This document shows positions 1 through 8,352 of a stretch of 64,000 nucleotides of DNA, one piece after another. This stretch comes from Virgibacillus proomii (GTDB lineage: Bacteria; Bacillota; Bacilli; Bacillales; Amphibacillaceae): the NCBI RefSeq assembly GCF_900162615.1, contig NZ_FUFN01000009.1, forward strand, positions 406,452 through 470,451, written 5' to 3'. The notes below the pieces were generated by a model that saw only the letters and a list, made by a program, of their open reading frames with translations, did not search any database and was not told where the DNA came from. The translations under genes and the position numbers were made by a program. The first letter of the stretch is position 1. Each line of letters opens with the position of its first letter.

Positions 1-1
1 G

Positions 2-40
2 AGTAAAAGCTCATTTTCATTTTAAAAGTGAGCTTTTACT
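2..40. terminator. Perfect 12-bp stem-loop at the 3' end of the M20 hydrolase gene
   Basis: AGTAAAAGCTCA (2-13) pairs perfectly with TGAGCTTTTACT (29-40); a further TTTT/AAAA pairing lies inside the loop. It abuts the stop codon of the leftward gene ending at 40. The run-out beyond base 1 is not visible, so the U-tract on the leftward transcript cannot be checked. Confidence 0.7.
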
Positions 41-1368
41 TATTTAAACACACCGGAAGTAACCTCATCACTTTGTAAGTTTTCAATAGATGTTTTTAAA
101 ACTTGAATTGCTTGCACGCAATCTGTCAAATCAGACCATTCTTCAGGATTATGACTAATTCCCTTTCGACTCTTCACAAATAACATAGCGATGGGCACTT
201 TTTCACCGATAATCATTGCATCATGTCCAGCACCGCTCGGCAGGCGTAACGGTCGAATTCTGTGTTTCTTCATTGCTGTTTCCAATAAATCTTGTATATT
301 GTTATTAATCGGAACTGGTTTTACCTTCGTTTTTTCCATAATATTCACAGCCATACCATGCTTTGCTGCAATATCTCCTGCTAACTGTTTAACCAATTCC
401 ATAAGCTCATCCCTTGTTTTTTCATAAATATCTCGAATATCTACATACAATGTTACCTTTCCTGGAATTACATTTACTCCATTTGGTTCAACAATTTGTT
501 TGCCTATTGTTGCTACCGCTGAGTCACTAACTTGGCTCGGCAATTGATTTACTTTCCACACCAATTCACTTGCCGCGACTAACGCATCCTTTCGATCATT
601 CATCGGCGTATTTCCAGCATGACCTGCTTCACCGATAAATGTTATTTCTAACCAGCATGGCCCTGCTATGCCAGTGACAATGCCACATGGTACGTTTTCC
701 TTCTCTAAAATTTTACCTTGTTCAATATGTAGTTCTACAAATAACTCGATCTCTTTCATGTCACGTGCGGCATTTTGATAGCTTTCTACACTTAATCCGC
801 GCATTTGTAAAACCTCTGCAAACTTCAAGCCATCTTTATCTTGCAGTTGTTTTTTTCTTTCTATAACGTGGTTGCCAACCATCGCCTCACTTCCATTTAA
901 ACCACCATTGAATCGAGATCCTTCTTCATCGGCAAAGATAACTACTTCGTATGGTTTGATCGGTTGATACCCTTGAGTATTCCATGCTTCGACAACTTCT
1001 AGTGCTGCTATTACACCTAATGTACCGTCAAAATGTCCACCATTAGGGACGGAATCAACGTGAGAACCGCTCATTATTACAGGAAGTGTATCTTCTTTAC
1101 CTGCTAACCGACCAATAATATTCCCTGCACCATCTTCTCTTACATTTAATCCGGCTTGTTTCATCCACGAAGCTACCAATTTTTGAGCATGTGCTTCTGC
1201 CTCCGAATAACCGGAACGATTGGAACCATTTTCTGCAGTTTTCCCAATATTAGCTAATGCATTTAATCGTTTAGCAATTCTTTGTCCGCTAATTCCATCC
1301 CCTTCAAATTTTAGGTCGTACGTCTTCATTAATTGTTCAAAAAGCCAATTATTTTGATGATCAGCCAT
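40..1368 (-). CDS. M20-family Zn-dependent hydrolase (N-carbamoyl-L-amino acid hydrolase / allantoate amidohydrolase type)
   Basis: A 442-residue cytosolic amidohydrolase of the hydantoinase/carbamoylase branch of peptidase family M20, a normal length for this family. Metal-site motifs are visible: GSHVDSVPNGGHFDG (about residues 101-115, His103 and Asp114), ADEEGSRF (about 146-153), HIEQG near 215 and SGAGHDAMII near the C-terminus. The insert between the motifs fits the dimerisation (lid) domain. The ATG start has GAAAGGGAG upstream. Relatives cleave N-carbamoyl amino acids, allantoate or ureidoglycolate, and the exact substrate cannot be told from sequence. No hydantoinase or allantoinase gene lies nearby, so the gene stands alone. 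Confidence 0.85.
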   Translation of the reverse strand: MADHQNNWLFEQLMKTYDLKFEGDGISGQRIAKRLNALANIGKTAENGSNRSGYSEAEAHAQKLVASWMKQAGLNVREDGAGNIIGRLAGKEDTLPVIMSGSHVDSVPNGGHFDGTLGVIAALEVVEAWNTQGYQPIKPYEVVIFADEEGSRFNGGLNGSEAMVGNHVIERKKQLQDKDGLKFAEVLQMRGLSVESYQNAARDMKEIELFVELHIEQGKILEKENVPCGIVTGIAGPCWLEITFIGEAGHAGNTPMNDRKDALVAASELVWKVNQLPSQVSDSAVATIGKQIVEPNGVNVIPGKVTLYVDIRDIYEKTRDELMELVKQLAGDIAAKHGMAVNIMEKTKVKPVPINNNIQDLLETAMKKHRIRPLRLPSGAGHDAMIIGEKVPIAMLFVKSRKGISHNPEEWSDLTDCVQAIQVLKTSIENLQSDEVTSGVFK

Positions 1369-1374
1369 TAATTA

Positions 1375-1751
1375 TCTCCCTTTCGCAATTTTTATTCGCC
1401 TCTAAGTACCTTCCGCTTCACCTTAATAACAGATTCATTATAGTTGACATAATATTATAAAAATAAAAATCCGTGTTTATAAAAAACTTAAAAAAACCTA
1501 GAAGTTCAAAACGATGCATTTGAAGCTCTGAATCGTAGCCTTTCCATATCCCTCAGAAACAAGCCGGTTATTTGCCATTTGAATTTTAATGAATTTTTAA
1601 ACATCTTATTAAAAATAAATTCATATACTCTTTCATCAATGAACTAATATCATCATAATTCGTATTCATATATACAGTCAAGATCGTTTCCATTACATTT
1701 AGGTAAACTAATTTGATTAGAAAAACTTGGGTTGTCGCTAAGTCTTTATGG
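1375..1751. other. Intergenic region with a degenerate repeat-A copy
   Basis: No convincing gene. Bases about 1499-1560 hold a worn copy of the dispersed repeat called A here, recognised by CGATGCATTTG followed by ATCGTAGCCTTTCC. The rest is AT-rich with no feature I can name. Confidence 0.5.
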
Positions 1752-1754
1752 CGA

Positions 1755-1995
1755 ATCTATCGTTTTTCTTATACGATAAAGTGAAACTTCATTCCCGTGG
1801 AACGCTTTTTACACGGAATGTAAGTACCTCAAGGGTATGACCTTTAAGGCCCTTGAACCAATCGGGCATTTAGGTGCCGTTTTTTCCTACTTTGACCCTT
1901 TGCATGAACTCAAGCTCTTAAAGTGGAAAACTTACGGCACCTTACATGCGGGATAAAGCCTAAAGTTTTATACTTTCCTATAGTATAAAGAAAAA
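1755..1995. repeat. Structured repeat B, copy 1 (MITE-like, terminal inverted repeats)
   Basis: About 235 bp bounded by imperfect terminal inverted repeats: left 1763-1793 (TTTTTCTTATACGATAAAGT...) and right 1958-1995 (...CTATAGTATAAAGAAAAA). Inside is a long hairpin: AGGTGCCGT (1872-1880) pairs with ACGGCACCT (1934-1942), with further pairing of TTTTCC and ACTTT to AAAGT and GGAAAA. A second near-complete copy lies at 49945-50167 and a diverged one at about 12190-12370. No open reading frame is carried. Confidence 0.75.
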
Positions 1996-2017
1996 GGAAG
2001 CCGCGAAGACTTCCTTT
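1993..2017 (-). terminator. Rho-independent terminator of the gbsR-OpuAC operon
   Basis: AAAGGAAG (1993-2000) pairs with CTTCCTTT (2010-2017). Read leftward, the hairpin follows the binding-protein stop codon (2028) and is followed by a T-rich run. It abuts the right terminal repeat of repeat B copy 1. Confidence 0.75.
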
Positions 2018-2027
2018 CTAAATCCAT

Positions 2028-2927
2028 TTATTTCATCCATTTATTGATTCGATCCTGATTTTCGTCTACCCATTTTTTAGCTCCTTCGATTGGTTCTTCT
2101 GTTTCATTCACATATGTCATTAATTCCCCAATCGCTTCGTCATCCATTTTCCAGTTTTTCATCCACTCACTAACTTCTGGAAAATCTTTTTCAAAGTCTA
2201 AGCGAGTAGCGTAATAAATTTTTTCTACTTCTCCATAGACTTTTTTAGGGTCCTCTAAATATTTTAAATCAAATTGTGAGAAAACTCGGTGTGGATTCCA
2301 CAGTGGGGCAACAATCGGCTCCTCTTTTTTAATTGCTTCATCAATTTCTGTAATCATTGCCGGCTCAGAGCTGGGAATTAATTCATAATCCAAATCGTAT
2401 TCCTTGATTACTTCTTCTGTAACTTCCATAGTTCCTGCTCCAGGATCAAAACCAGTTATTTCTCCTGCGAACATATCTTTATGTTTATTTAAATCCTCAA
2501 TACTATTAATATTCTCTAAATATGTTGGAACGACAAGACCTACTTTTGCATTATCATACCAAGGCTCTTCAGCAAAGAAAACCTGATCTTTATATTGTTG
2601 CAAGTAAGCTTTATCTTGTATCGGCAACCATACTTCTAAATTGATATCTAACTCATCTTCAGCAAGTGCCTTCATGATCGTTCCCATATCTAACAAATTT
2701 AACTTCACTTTATAGCCTTGTTCTTCTAAAATAACTTTCCACATATTGGTTACAGCAATATTTTCTGCCCAGCTGATTTGCGCCATTTCTATGGTTCCCT
2801 TATCCTCATTGGTTGCATCTTTTGATCCTGTTCCTTTAGATTCTGACTTTGAACTATCCCCACATGCTGATAATATAGTAACAAAGACGATACTAAGTAC
2901 AAGAAATACCCTTTTATTAAAACGCAT
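2028..2927 (-). CDS. Glycine betaine/choline-type ABC transporter substrate-binding lipoprotein (OpuAC family)
   Basis: A 299-residue extracellular solute receptor of the OpuAC/ProX class. The N-terminus is a lipoprotein signal with lipobox LSAC (Cys22), then a Ser/Lys/Asp linker and the binding domain. Family-typical stretches include ISWAENIAVTNMWK and EVWLPIQ near the start of the domain, and several Trp residues suitable for a cation-pi box around a quaternary amine. It is encoded 28 bp downstream of gbsR on the same strand, so it is probably co-transcribed with the choline sensor. No ATPase or permease gene is beside it, so it must serve a transporter encoded elsewhere. Choline or glycine betaine is the likeliest ligand, inferred from context. 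Confidence 0.85.
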   Translation of the reverse strand: MRFNKRVFLVLSIVFVTILSACGDSSKSESKGTGSKDATNEDKGTIEMAQISWAENIAVTNMWKVILEEQGYKVKLNLLDMGTIMKALAEDELDINLEVWLPIQDKAYLQQYKDQVFFAEEPWYDNAKVGLVVPTYLENINSIEDLNKHKDMFAGEITGFDPGAGTMEVTEEVIKEYDLDYELIPSSEPAMITEIDEAIKKEEPIVAPLWNPHRVFSQFDLKYLEDPKKVYGEVEKIYYATRLDFEKDFPEVSEWMKNWKMDDEAIGELMTYVNETEEPIEGAKKWVDENQDRINKWMK

Positions 2928-2955
2928 AAGTTATTTAACTCTCTCCCATTCTTTT

Positions 2956-3507
2956 TTATGTTGGTTCTTTTGGTAAAAACTCATAAATTTCCTCAGATCT
3001 TATACTAGCCACCAGCCGCTCCAACCAACGATAATAAACTTTTGATTGTTCAAGTTGTTCATAAATGTGACGAGCCTCATCTATCAGTTCTGCTGAAACA
3101 TTCTCATCTTCAAAAATTTGATCTAAGGAAAATTCTGCTTGTTTAATTGCTTCCATATTCATTTTTGCTTCCCGATCCCACAATTGACAAAAATAGGACA
3201 TAAACGAATGAAAAAAATCCTTCTCTGCAGCGTACGTATGTTTACGAGAACCTTTTTGGAATTTTTTCTTTACCATCTCAATTTCCTGTAGTTTCCTGAC
3301 ACTTGTACTCATACTTGGTTTACTCATTCCTAGTTCTTCTCGCATTTCATCAAGGTTCATTTGATCCTTAAAATACATGGTAGCATACAATTTCCCAGCT
3401 GCTGGAGTTACCCCATAGACATCCATGGTCTCTGCGATTGCTTCAATCACATACCCTTTAGCTTCTTCTAACTTTTCTTTAGCTATGTCATCATTAGATC
3501 CCGCCAT
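2956..3507 (-). CDS. gbsR: GbsR-type choline-responsive transcriptional repressor
   Basis: 183 residues, the usual size of GbsR (MarR superfamily). A winged helix-turn-helix spans about residues 50-105 (LDEMREELGMSKPSMSTSVR is the recognition region), followed by a helical C-terminal dimerisation part. In B. subtilis GbsR represses gbsAB and a choline importer operon until choline accumulates. Here it is divergent from gbsAB and heads its own operon with the binding lipoprotein. ATG start with TTGGAGGTG upstream. A 20-bp AT-rich sequence shared with the gbsA promoter region lies just before its ribosome binding site, suggesting autoregulation. Confidence 0.88.
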   Translation of the reverse strand: MAGSNDDIAKEKLEEAKGYVIEAIAETMDVYGVTPAAGKLYATMYFKDQMNLDEMREELGMSKPSMSTSVRKLQEIEMVKKKFQKGSRKHTYAAEKDFFHSFMSYFCQLWDREAKMNMEAIKQAEFSLDQIFEDENVSAELIDEARHIYEQLEQSKVYYRWLERLVASIRSEEIYEFLPKEPT

Positions 3508-3525
3508 TAATTCACCTCCAATACT

Positions 3526-3546
3526 ATAATTAAATTTGTTAAATAT
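3526..3546 (-). promoter_or_regulatory. Candidate GbsR operator in the gbsR leader
   Basis: Read leftward this gives ATATTTAACAAATTTAATTA, matching the gbsA-side sequence ATATTTAACAAACTTAACAT (4426-4445) almost base for base. Both lie between promoter and ribosome binding site, a position suited to the roadblock repression known for B. subtilis GbsR. Confidence 0.6.
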
Positions 3547-3571
3547 GTTAAGAATATATTTTATAAACTTA

Positions 3572-3599
3572 ATCTTAACGTATCATTGAAATATGTCAA
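3572..3599 (-). promoter_or_regulatory. SigA-type promoter of gbsR
   Basis: On the minus strand TTGACA (3594-3599) is followed after 16 bp by TAAGAT (3572-3577). The candidate operator lies directly downstream. Confidence 0.65.
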
Positions 3600-4372
3600 A
3601 TAAAAAAATAAGTTATTTTATATTGCTTAAACATTACTTCTAACAAATTGCACCGCCATTCAACTAGCAAAATCTTTTAATATACTTCATTAAAAAAACT
3701 TGGTTAGCAATATGCTACTGGTACAAATTATTTCCTGGGGGTACCAACGTAAAACGTTAAAAATTCACTACACTTGAATTAACATCACGGTAAATATTTG
3801 TGTAATCATAAATTTTAATATTTTAATCATTACTTCCGGACATTAAGTGACATTTAAAGATTACTTTTATCCATGAATGAGTAGATCAAAAACAACTTTT
3901 GCAGGCGTCCTTAAAAAACCGCGAAGTACCGCTGCCGTAGCTTTTCTCATCCCTTGAGAAACTGCATGCTTCGCTACCATCGTTTTTCTTGTCCTTTTAA
4001 AAACTGCGATTTATTCCTACTGAAGCTCACCGTCCTAACAATCCGAATGAATCAGGAACTAATGTTATTACACCTGTTTAAACTTCTTGATATTCGCTAT
4101 GAGTCTATGGTGTTTTAAGCGCAGATATCGGAGAAAACATGGCAGCCCCATAGACTTCATCTCTTACATTTTTATTTTTACTAAATGAGTGATCACCAAA
4201 AATTATATAGCGCATCTTCAAAAGTGGAGTTTTCTTTTTCCCCACTGATTGTCAGAATAACCAGAATCGGACATTTGACTTGCGGTTGAATCATCTACTT
4301 ATCCTCCTAGGTTTCATCTCGTAGCATGAAGGGCAGATCTTATCGCCCGTTACATACGGGATAAATTTGATT
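3600..4372. other. gbsR-gbsA intergenic region with repeat-A copies
   Basis: No gene recognised. Two tandem repeat-A copies occupy about 3905-4000: AAAAAACCGCGAAGTACCGC with CGTAGCTTTTCTCATCC, then a more diverged unit ending CGTTTTTCTTGTCC. Bases about 4300-4365 resemble the right-hand end of repeat B (CGCCCGTTACATACGGGATA). The rest is AT-rich and unassigned. Confidence 0.5.
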
Positions 4373-4401
4373 TTGACAAAAAAGTTTGAACATGTTAGAT
4401 T
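4373..4401 (+). promoter_or_regulatory. SigA-type promoter of gbsAB
   Basis: Perfect -35 TTGACA (4373-4378), 17-bp spacer, -10 TAGATT (4396-4401). The candidate GbsR site follows it directly, ahead of the GGGAGGGAG ribosome binding site of gbsA. Confidence 0.75.
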
Positions 4402-4445
4402 AAATTTATTAAGAACGTTAAATAAATATTTAACAAACTTAACAT
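4402..4445 (+). promoter_or_regulatory. Candidate GbsR operator in the gbsA leader
   Basis: Contains inverted repeat GTTAAAT-N4-ATTTAAC and the sequence ATATTTAACAAACTTAACAT (4426-4445), which recurs in the gbsR leader. A site downstream of the -10 fits the mode of GbsR repression described in B. subtilis. Binding itself is inferred. Confidence 0.6.
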
Positions 4446-4462
4446 AATGGGAGGGAGATTTT

Positions 4463-5932
4463 TTGAACTTCAAACAAAACTTTATTAATGGCAAATGGGT
4501 ACCATCTCAAACAGGTAACAAACGTGATATTATCAACCCATTTAACCAAGAAATTATCGCTCAAGCGACTGAAAGCGATGAAACAGATGCAAAAGCTGCC
4601 ATTGCCGCTGCGAGAGAAGCATTTGATAAAGGAGAATGGCCCCGGACATCGGCAACAGATCGTAGTAGAAAGTTACATACAATAGCAAATTTAATCGAAC
4701 GAGATAAAGAAGAACTAGCTCAGTTGGAAACACTCGATACAGGTAAAACACTTGATGAGAGTCGTGGCGATATGGAGGATATAGCAGGTGTATTTCGTTA
4801 TTATGCAGAATTAGCAGATAAAAATGGAGGAGAAATCATAGACTCTCCTATACCGAATACAATGAGCAAAGTTGTTTATGAGCCTGTTGGAGTTTGCGGT
4901 CAAATTACTCCGTGGAATTATCCATTATTACAGGCTTCATGGAAGCTCGCACCAGCACTGGCTGCCGGAAATACATTAATTATGAAGCCAAGTGAAATAA
5001 CACCATTAACAACGGTAAAAGTTTTTGAATTAATGGAAGAAGCAGAACTGCCAAAAGGCGTTGTCAACCTCGTACTAGGAAAGGGAGATACCGTTGGCGC
5101 TGAACTATCGTCTAATCAGGAAGTTGATTTGATTTCTTTTACAGGTGGAATGAATACCGGAAAGAAAATTATGCAATCGGCTAGTTCAAATGTGAAAAAA
5201 CTTGCTTTAGAATTAGGTGGTAAAAACCCAAATATTATCTTCGCCGATGCCGATTTAGATACAGCGGTTGATCAAGCATTAAACGCCGTTTACTTTCATG
5301 CTGGACAAATTTGTTCAGCCGGTACAAGAATCATTATTGAAGAAAAGATTCATGATTCATTTGTTCAAGCATTGATTAAACGGGTGAAAAACATTAAATT
5401 AGGAAATGGCTTTGAATCTTCTACCCAAATGGGGCCGCTTATTTCTAAAGAACACTTAAATAAAGTCATTCAATACGTAGAAGTCGGAAAAAGTGAAGGA
5501 GCAGTAATAGCTGTCGGCGGAAAACAGCCTGATGTGCCTGAATTAAAGGATGGGTTCTTTTACTTACCTACTGTGCTTACTAATTGCACATCAGACATGA
5601 GTGTCGTGCAAAATGAAGGATTTGGGCCTGTGATAACTGTGGAAACTTTTACAACCGAAGAGGAAGCCATTCAACTAGCAAATGATTCTATATATGGTTT
5701 ATCTGGAGGCGTTTGGACAAAAGATATTGCCAAAGCAGAACGCTGTGTTGCAAAAATGCGAATGGGCACGGTTTGGATTAATGATTATAATGTATATTTT
5801 CCACATGCACCTTGGGGTGGATTTAAGCAATCCGGAATTGGTCGCGAACTCGGCAAAGCAGGATTAGAAGAGTATCAAGAAGCAAAGCATATTTTTCAAA
5901 ACTTACAACCAGAAGCATTAAATTGGTTTTAA
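4463..5932 (+). CDS. gbsA: Glycine betaine aldehyde dehydrogenase
   Basis: 489-residue NAD(P)+-dependent aldehyde dehydrogenase oxidising betaine aldehyde to glycine betaine, the compatible solute used against osmotic stress. Standard ALDH features: oxyanion/substrate motif GQITPWNYPL, Glu about 250 in LALELGGKNP, catalytic Cys about 284 in GQICSAGTR, and GFGPV towards the C-terminus. TTG start with GGGAGGGAG upstream; no in-frame ATG fits better. gbsB follows after 20 bp. Transcription is probably from the 4373 promoter under GbsR control. The betaine assignment rests on sequence style plus the gbsR/gbsB context. Confidence 0.92.
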   Translation: MNFKQNFINGKWVPSQTGNKRDIINPFNQEIIAQATESDETDAKAAIAAAREAFDKGEWPRTSATDRSRKLHTIANLIERDKEELAQLETLDTGKTLDESRGDMEDIAGVFRYYAELADKNGGEIIDSPIPNTMSKVVYEPVGVCGQITPWNYPLLQASWKLAPALAAGNTLIMKPSEITPLTTVKVFELMEEAELPKGVVNLVLGKGDTVGAELSSNQEVDLISFTGGMNTGKKIMQSASSNVKKLALELGGKNPNIIFADADLDTAVDQALNAVYFHAGQICSAGTRIIIEEKIHDSFVQALIKRVKNIKLGNGFESSTQMGPLISKEHLNKVIQYVEVGKSEGAVIAVGGKQPDVPELKDGFFYLPTVLTNCTSDMSVVQNEGFGPVITVETFTTEEEAIQLANDSIYGLSGGVWTKDIAKAERCVAKMRMGTVWINDYNVYFPHAPWGGFKQSGIGRELGKAGLEEYQEAKHIFQNLQPEALNWF

Positions 5933-5952
5933 TACTATAGGGGGTTTTGTAC

Positions 5953-7161
5953 ATGAGTTTAAATATGAAAATAGAACATATGCACAAATTGCATACATTT
6001 GAAATTCCAACTACTATAAAGCATGGCATTGGGGCAATTAAACATATTGGAAATGAAGTTAAACAGCTTGGTGTATCAAAAGTATTATTAGTAACTGATC
6101 CAGGTATCTATCAAGCTGGAGTAACAAAGCCAGTAGAAAAATATTTAGAGGATGCTGGAATGAAGGTAGTAGTTTTCAATAAAGTGGAACCTAATCCACC
6201 GGTTCGGTTGATTGCAGAAGGTTCTAAGCTATATAAAGAGGAAAACTGTGATGGACTTGTTGCTGTTGGTGGCGGGAGTTCTATGGATACAGCAAAAGGA
6301 ATTGGTGTAGAAGCTACACATCATGGCAGTGTACTAGAATATGAAGCTGCAGAAGGAAAAAAACCGTTAGAACATCGGATTCCGCCATTAACTACAATCC
6401 CAACAACAGCAGGAACTGGATCCGAAGTTACGCAATGGGCAGTTATTACGGATGAAGAGCGGGAGTTTAAATTTAATACTGGTGGCCCGTTAATCGCCGC
6501 TCATTTAACGATTATTGATCCTGAATTGCATGTCACTATGCCACCTCATGTAACAGCAATGACTGGGGTTGATGCATTGGCTCATGCAATTGAATGTTAT
6601 ACCATGCATTTTGCCCAACCAATAACAGACGCTGTCGCACTAATGGCGATAGAATATGCAGGAAAATATATTCGTCGTGCATTTGCTGACGGTAGTGATT
6701 TAGAAGCACGCTACGGAATGGCCCAAGCCGCTATGCTTGCCGGGCTGTCTTACGGAAGCGAATCAGCTGGTGCTGCACACGCCATGTCTCAAACATTAGG
6801 AGGTATCATTCCAGTTGCTCATGGTCAGTGTGTCGCCGCTATGCTTGGTCCGGTGATGGAATTTAACTGGAAAGGGCATCCTGATAAATTTGCTAGAATT
6901 GCGCAAGCGTTAGGTGTCGACACATTTCATATGACAACGGAAGAAGCAGCAAAAGCAGCTGTAAATGAAGTATATCAGCTTGTTGAAGATCTTGATATCC
7001 CTACACTTGAAGAACAAGGTGTCTCACCAGATATGATTGATCGCCTATCAAAAGAAGCTATGAACGATCCACAAACGGTCGGTAATCCACGAGATTTAAC
7101 TGAAAAGGATTACCAATGGATTTATAAACGCTGTTTTGGTTTAGTACCAAAAACGATCTAG
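5953..7161 (+). CDS. gbsB: Choline dehydrogenase, iron-containing alcohol dehydrogenase family
   Basis: About 402 residues, a type III (Fe-dependent) alcohol dehydrogenase that oxidises choline to betaine aldehyde, the first step before GbsA. The nucleotide-binding GGGSSMDTAK motif is near residue 105 and the metal-ligand segment DALAHAIECY near 200; a further His region (AAHAMSQTLGG, PVAHGQC) provides the remaining ligands. I choose ATG 5953, spaced 8 bp from AGGGGG; the TTG two codons upstream is too close to that site. It is the second gene of gbsAB and is followed by a strong terminator. Confidence 0.92.
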   Translation: MSLNMKIEHMHKLHTFEIPTTIKHGIGAIKHIGNEVKQLGVSKVLLVTDPGIYQAGVTKPVEKYLEDAGMKVVVFNKVEPNPPVRLIAEGSKLYKEENCDGLVAVGGGSSMDTAKGIGVEATHHGSVLEYEAAEGKKPLEHRIPPLTTIPTTAGTGSEVTQWAVITDEEREFKFNTGGPLIAAHLTIIDPELHVTMPPHVTAMTGVDALAHAIECYTMHFAQPITDAVALMAIEYAGKYIRRAFADGSDLEARYGMAQAAMLAGLSYGSESAGAAHAMSQTLGGIIPVAHGQCVAAMLGPVMEFNWKGHPDKFARIAQALGVDTFHMTTEEAAKAAVNEVYQLVEDLDIPTLEEQGVSPDMIDRLSKEAMNDPQTVGNPRDLTEKDYQWIYKRCFGLVPKTI

Positions 7162-7196
7162 AAAGTCTACATTTAATATAGCCCTTTATACCCTAT

Positions 7197-7233
7197 CCCC
7201 ATTGTTTCTTTTAAGCGAAGCAATGGGGTTTTA
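7197..7233 (+). terminator. Rho-independent terminator of gbsAB
   Basis: CCCCATTG (7197-7204) pairs with CAATGGGG (7221-7228), with additional TTTC/GAAG-type pairing inside, followed by TTTTATGTTATT. Confidence 0.85.
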
Positions 7234-7601
7234 TGTTATTATCAAAGTGAATACCAATACGTATCAAACTTTTATATTCTCTCCTAATTTAATCTTCACT
7301 ATGAATTAGTTGACTAACGCTAGATCGTTTCCTCTTATTTTAACCCTATATTAATTTTACTCTTACCGAAGAATATATATAACTACATCTACAAATTCAG
7401 AGGGGTAATGGTATTCATTATCCATTTTAAAAATTCTATTATTTTTTTCTACAAAGATTTACAGATTAACTTATCATGAAACCCCATTTTTACAGTATTT
7501 AATAGTGGAATGAATAACTTACCCATATCATGTTTAGATTATGTATAGAAAGTTACTCTACTCTATAACTAGCTCGTTTAACCTGAGTTTAAAAATATAC
7601 A
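7234..7601. other. AT-rich intergenic region
   Basis: No gene, repeat or RNA recognised. It should hold the promoter of the regulator gene at 7617, but no box pair stands out. Confidence 0.4.
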
Positions 7602-7616
7602 ATGGAGAGGTTTCAC

Positions 7617-8273
7617 ATGATAAAAATACTATTAATAGATCATGAAGGTATAACCAGTGAGGGCTTGCGTTTTATCATTGATAAGGAAGAAGATTTAAAA
7701 TTTCTCGGTGTACAGATTCACGAGGAACAGGTATTAAAAACTGCAAAGGAAGAACATCCAGATATCATTCTAGTTCATGTTCAGGAATCGTATACGTACA
7801 ACCTTAAACTAACTAAAAAAATCAAGGAATTGATTGAGGATGTCAAAATTATTTACATTCTGTCTATTTATGATGAAGCATTAATTATAAAAGGTTTTAA
7901 AGCAGGAGTAGAAGGATTCTTCCTTAGTCAATTACATTTTGTCCATCTAGTTCATATGATTCATATGGTCTATTCCAATCATTATGTGCTTCCTAAGGAA
8001 GTAAAAGATACGATTATGAAGCATTTTCGAAAGACAAACCCTAAAAAACATTTAAACTCACAGCTATTAGACATGGGAATCCACTTGACACAACGGGAAT
8101 TGGATATTGTTTATCTTTTATATAAACAAAAAAAGAATATAGAAATTGCTCAACTATTAGATCTAAAAGAGAAAACAGTAAGAGATTATGTTAGTGCTAT
8201 CTATAAAAAATTAGGTGTAAATAAACGGGCACTCGCAATAAATTTATTAACTGAAATGATGGAATCTGATTAA
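7617..8273 (+). CDS. NarL/LuxR-family response regulator with an altered receiver
   Basis: 218 residues: an N-terminal receiver-like domain (about 1-120) and a C-terminal LuxR-type helix-turn-helix (about 150-212, with LTQRELDIVYLL, NIEIAQLL and VRDYVSAIYKKLGV). The usual phospho-accepting Asp in the beta-3 turn is replaced: the segment reads PDIILVHVQES where relatives read D at the His position. A Lys-containing beta-5 is also not apparent. It may therefore act without phosphorylation or respond to another signal. ATG 7617 is chosen because GGAGAGG sits 6 bp upstream; the earlier ATG (7602) overlaps that site. No kinase is in the same operon. Confidence 0.8.
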   Translation: MIKILLIDHEGITSEGLRFIIDKEEDLKFLGVQIHEEQVLKTAKEEHPDIILVHVQESYTYNLKLTKKIKELIEDVKIIYILSIYDEALIIKGFKAGVEGFFLSQLHFVHLVHMIHMVYSNHYVLPKEVKDTIMKHFRKTNPKKHLNSQLLDMGIHLTQRELDIVYLLYKQKKNIEIAQLLDLKEKTVRDYVSAIYKKLGVNKRALAINLLTEMMESD

Positions 8274-8314
8274 GGGAATTCTCCACCCAACACGATTAGT
8301 GAATACAAACGTTA

Positions 8315-8352
8315 CCTCCACCTTTCTTTTTATTTACGCTATTAGGTGGAGG
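8315..8352 (+). terminator. Stem-loop after the LuxR-type regulator
   Basis: CCTCCACCT (8315-8323) pairs with AGGTGGAGG (8344-8352). The following sequence ATATTGTTGTTC is only moderately T-rich. Confidence 0.6.
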
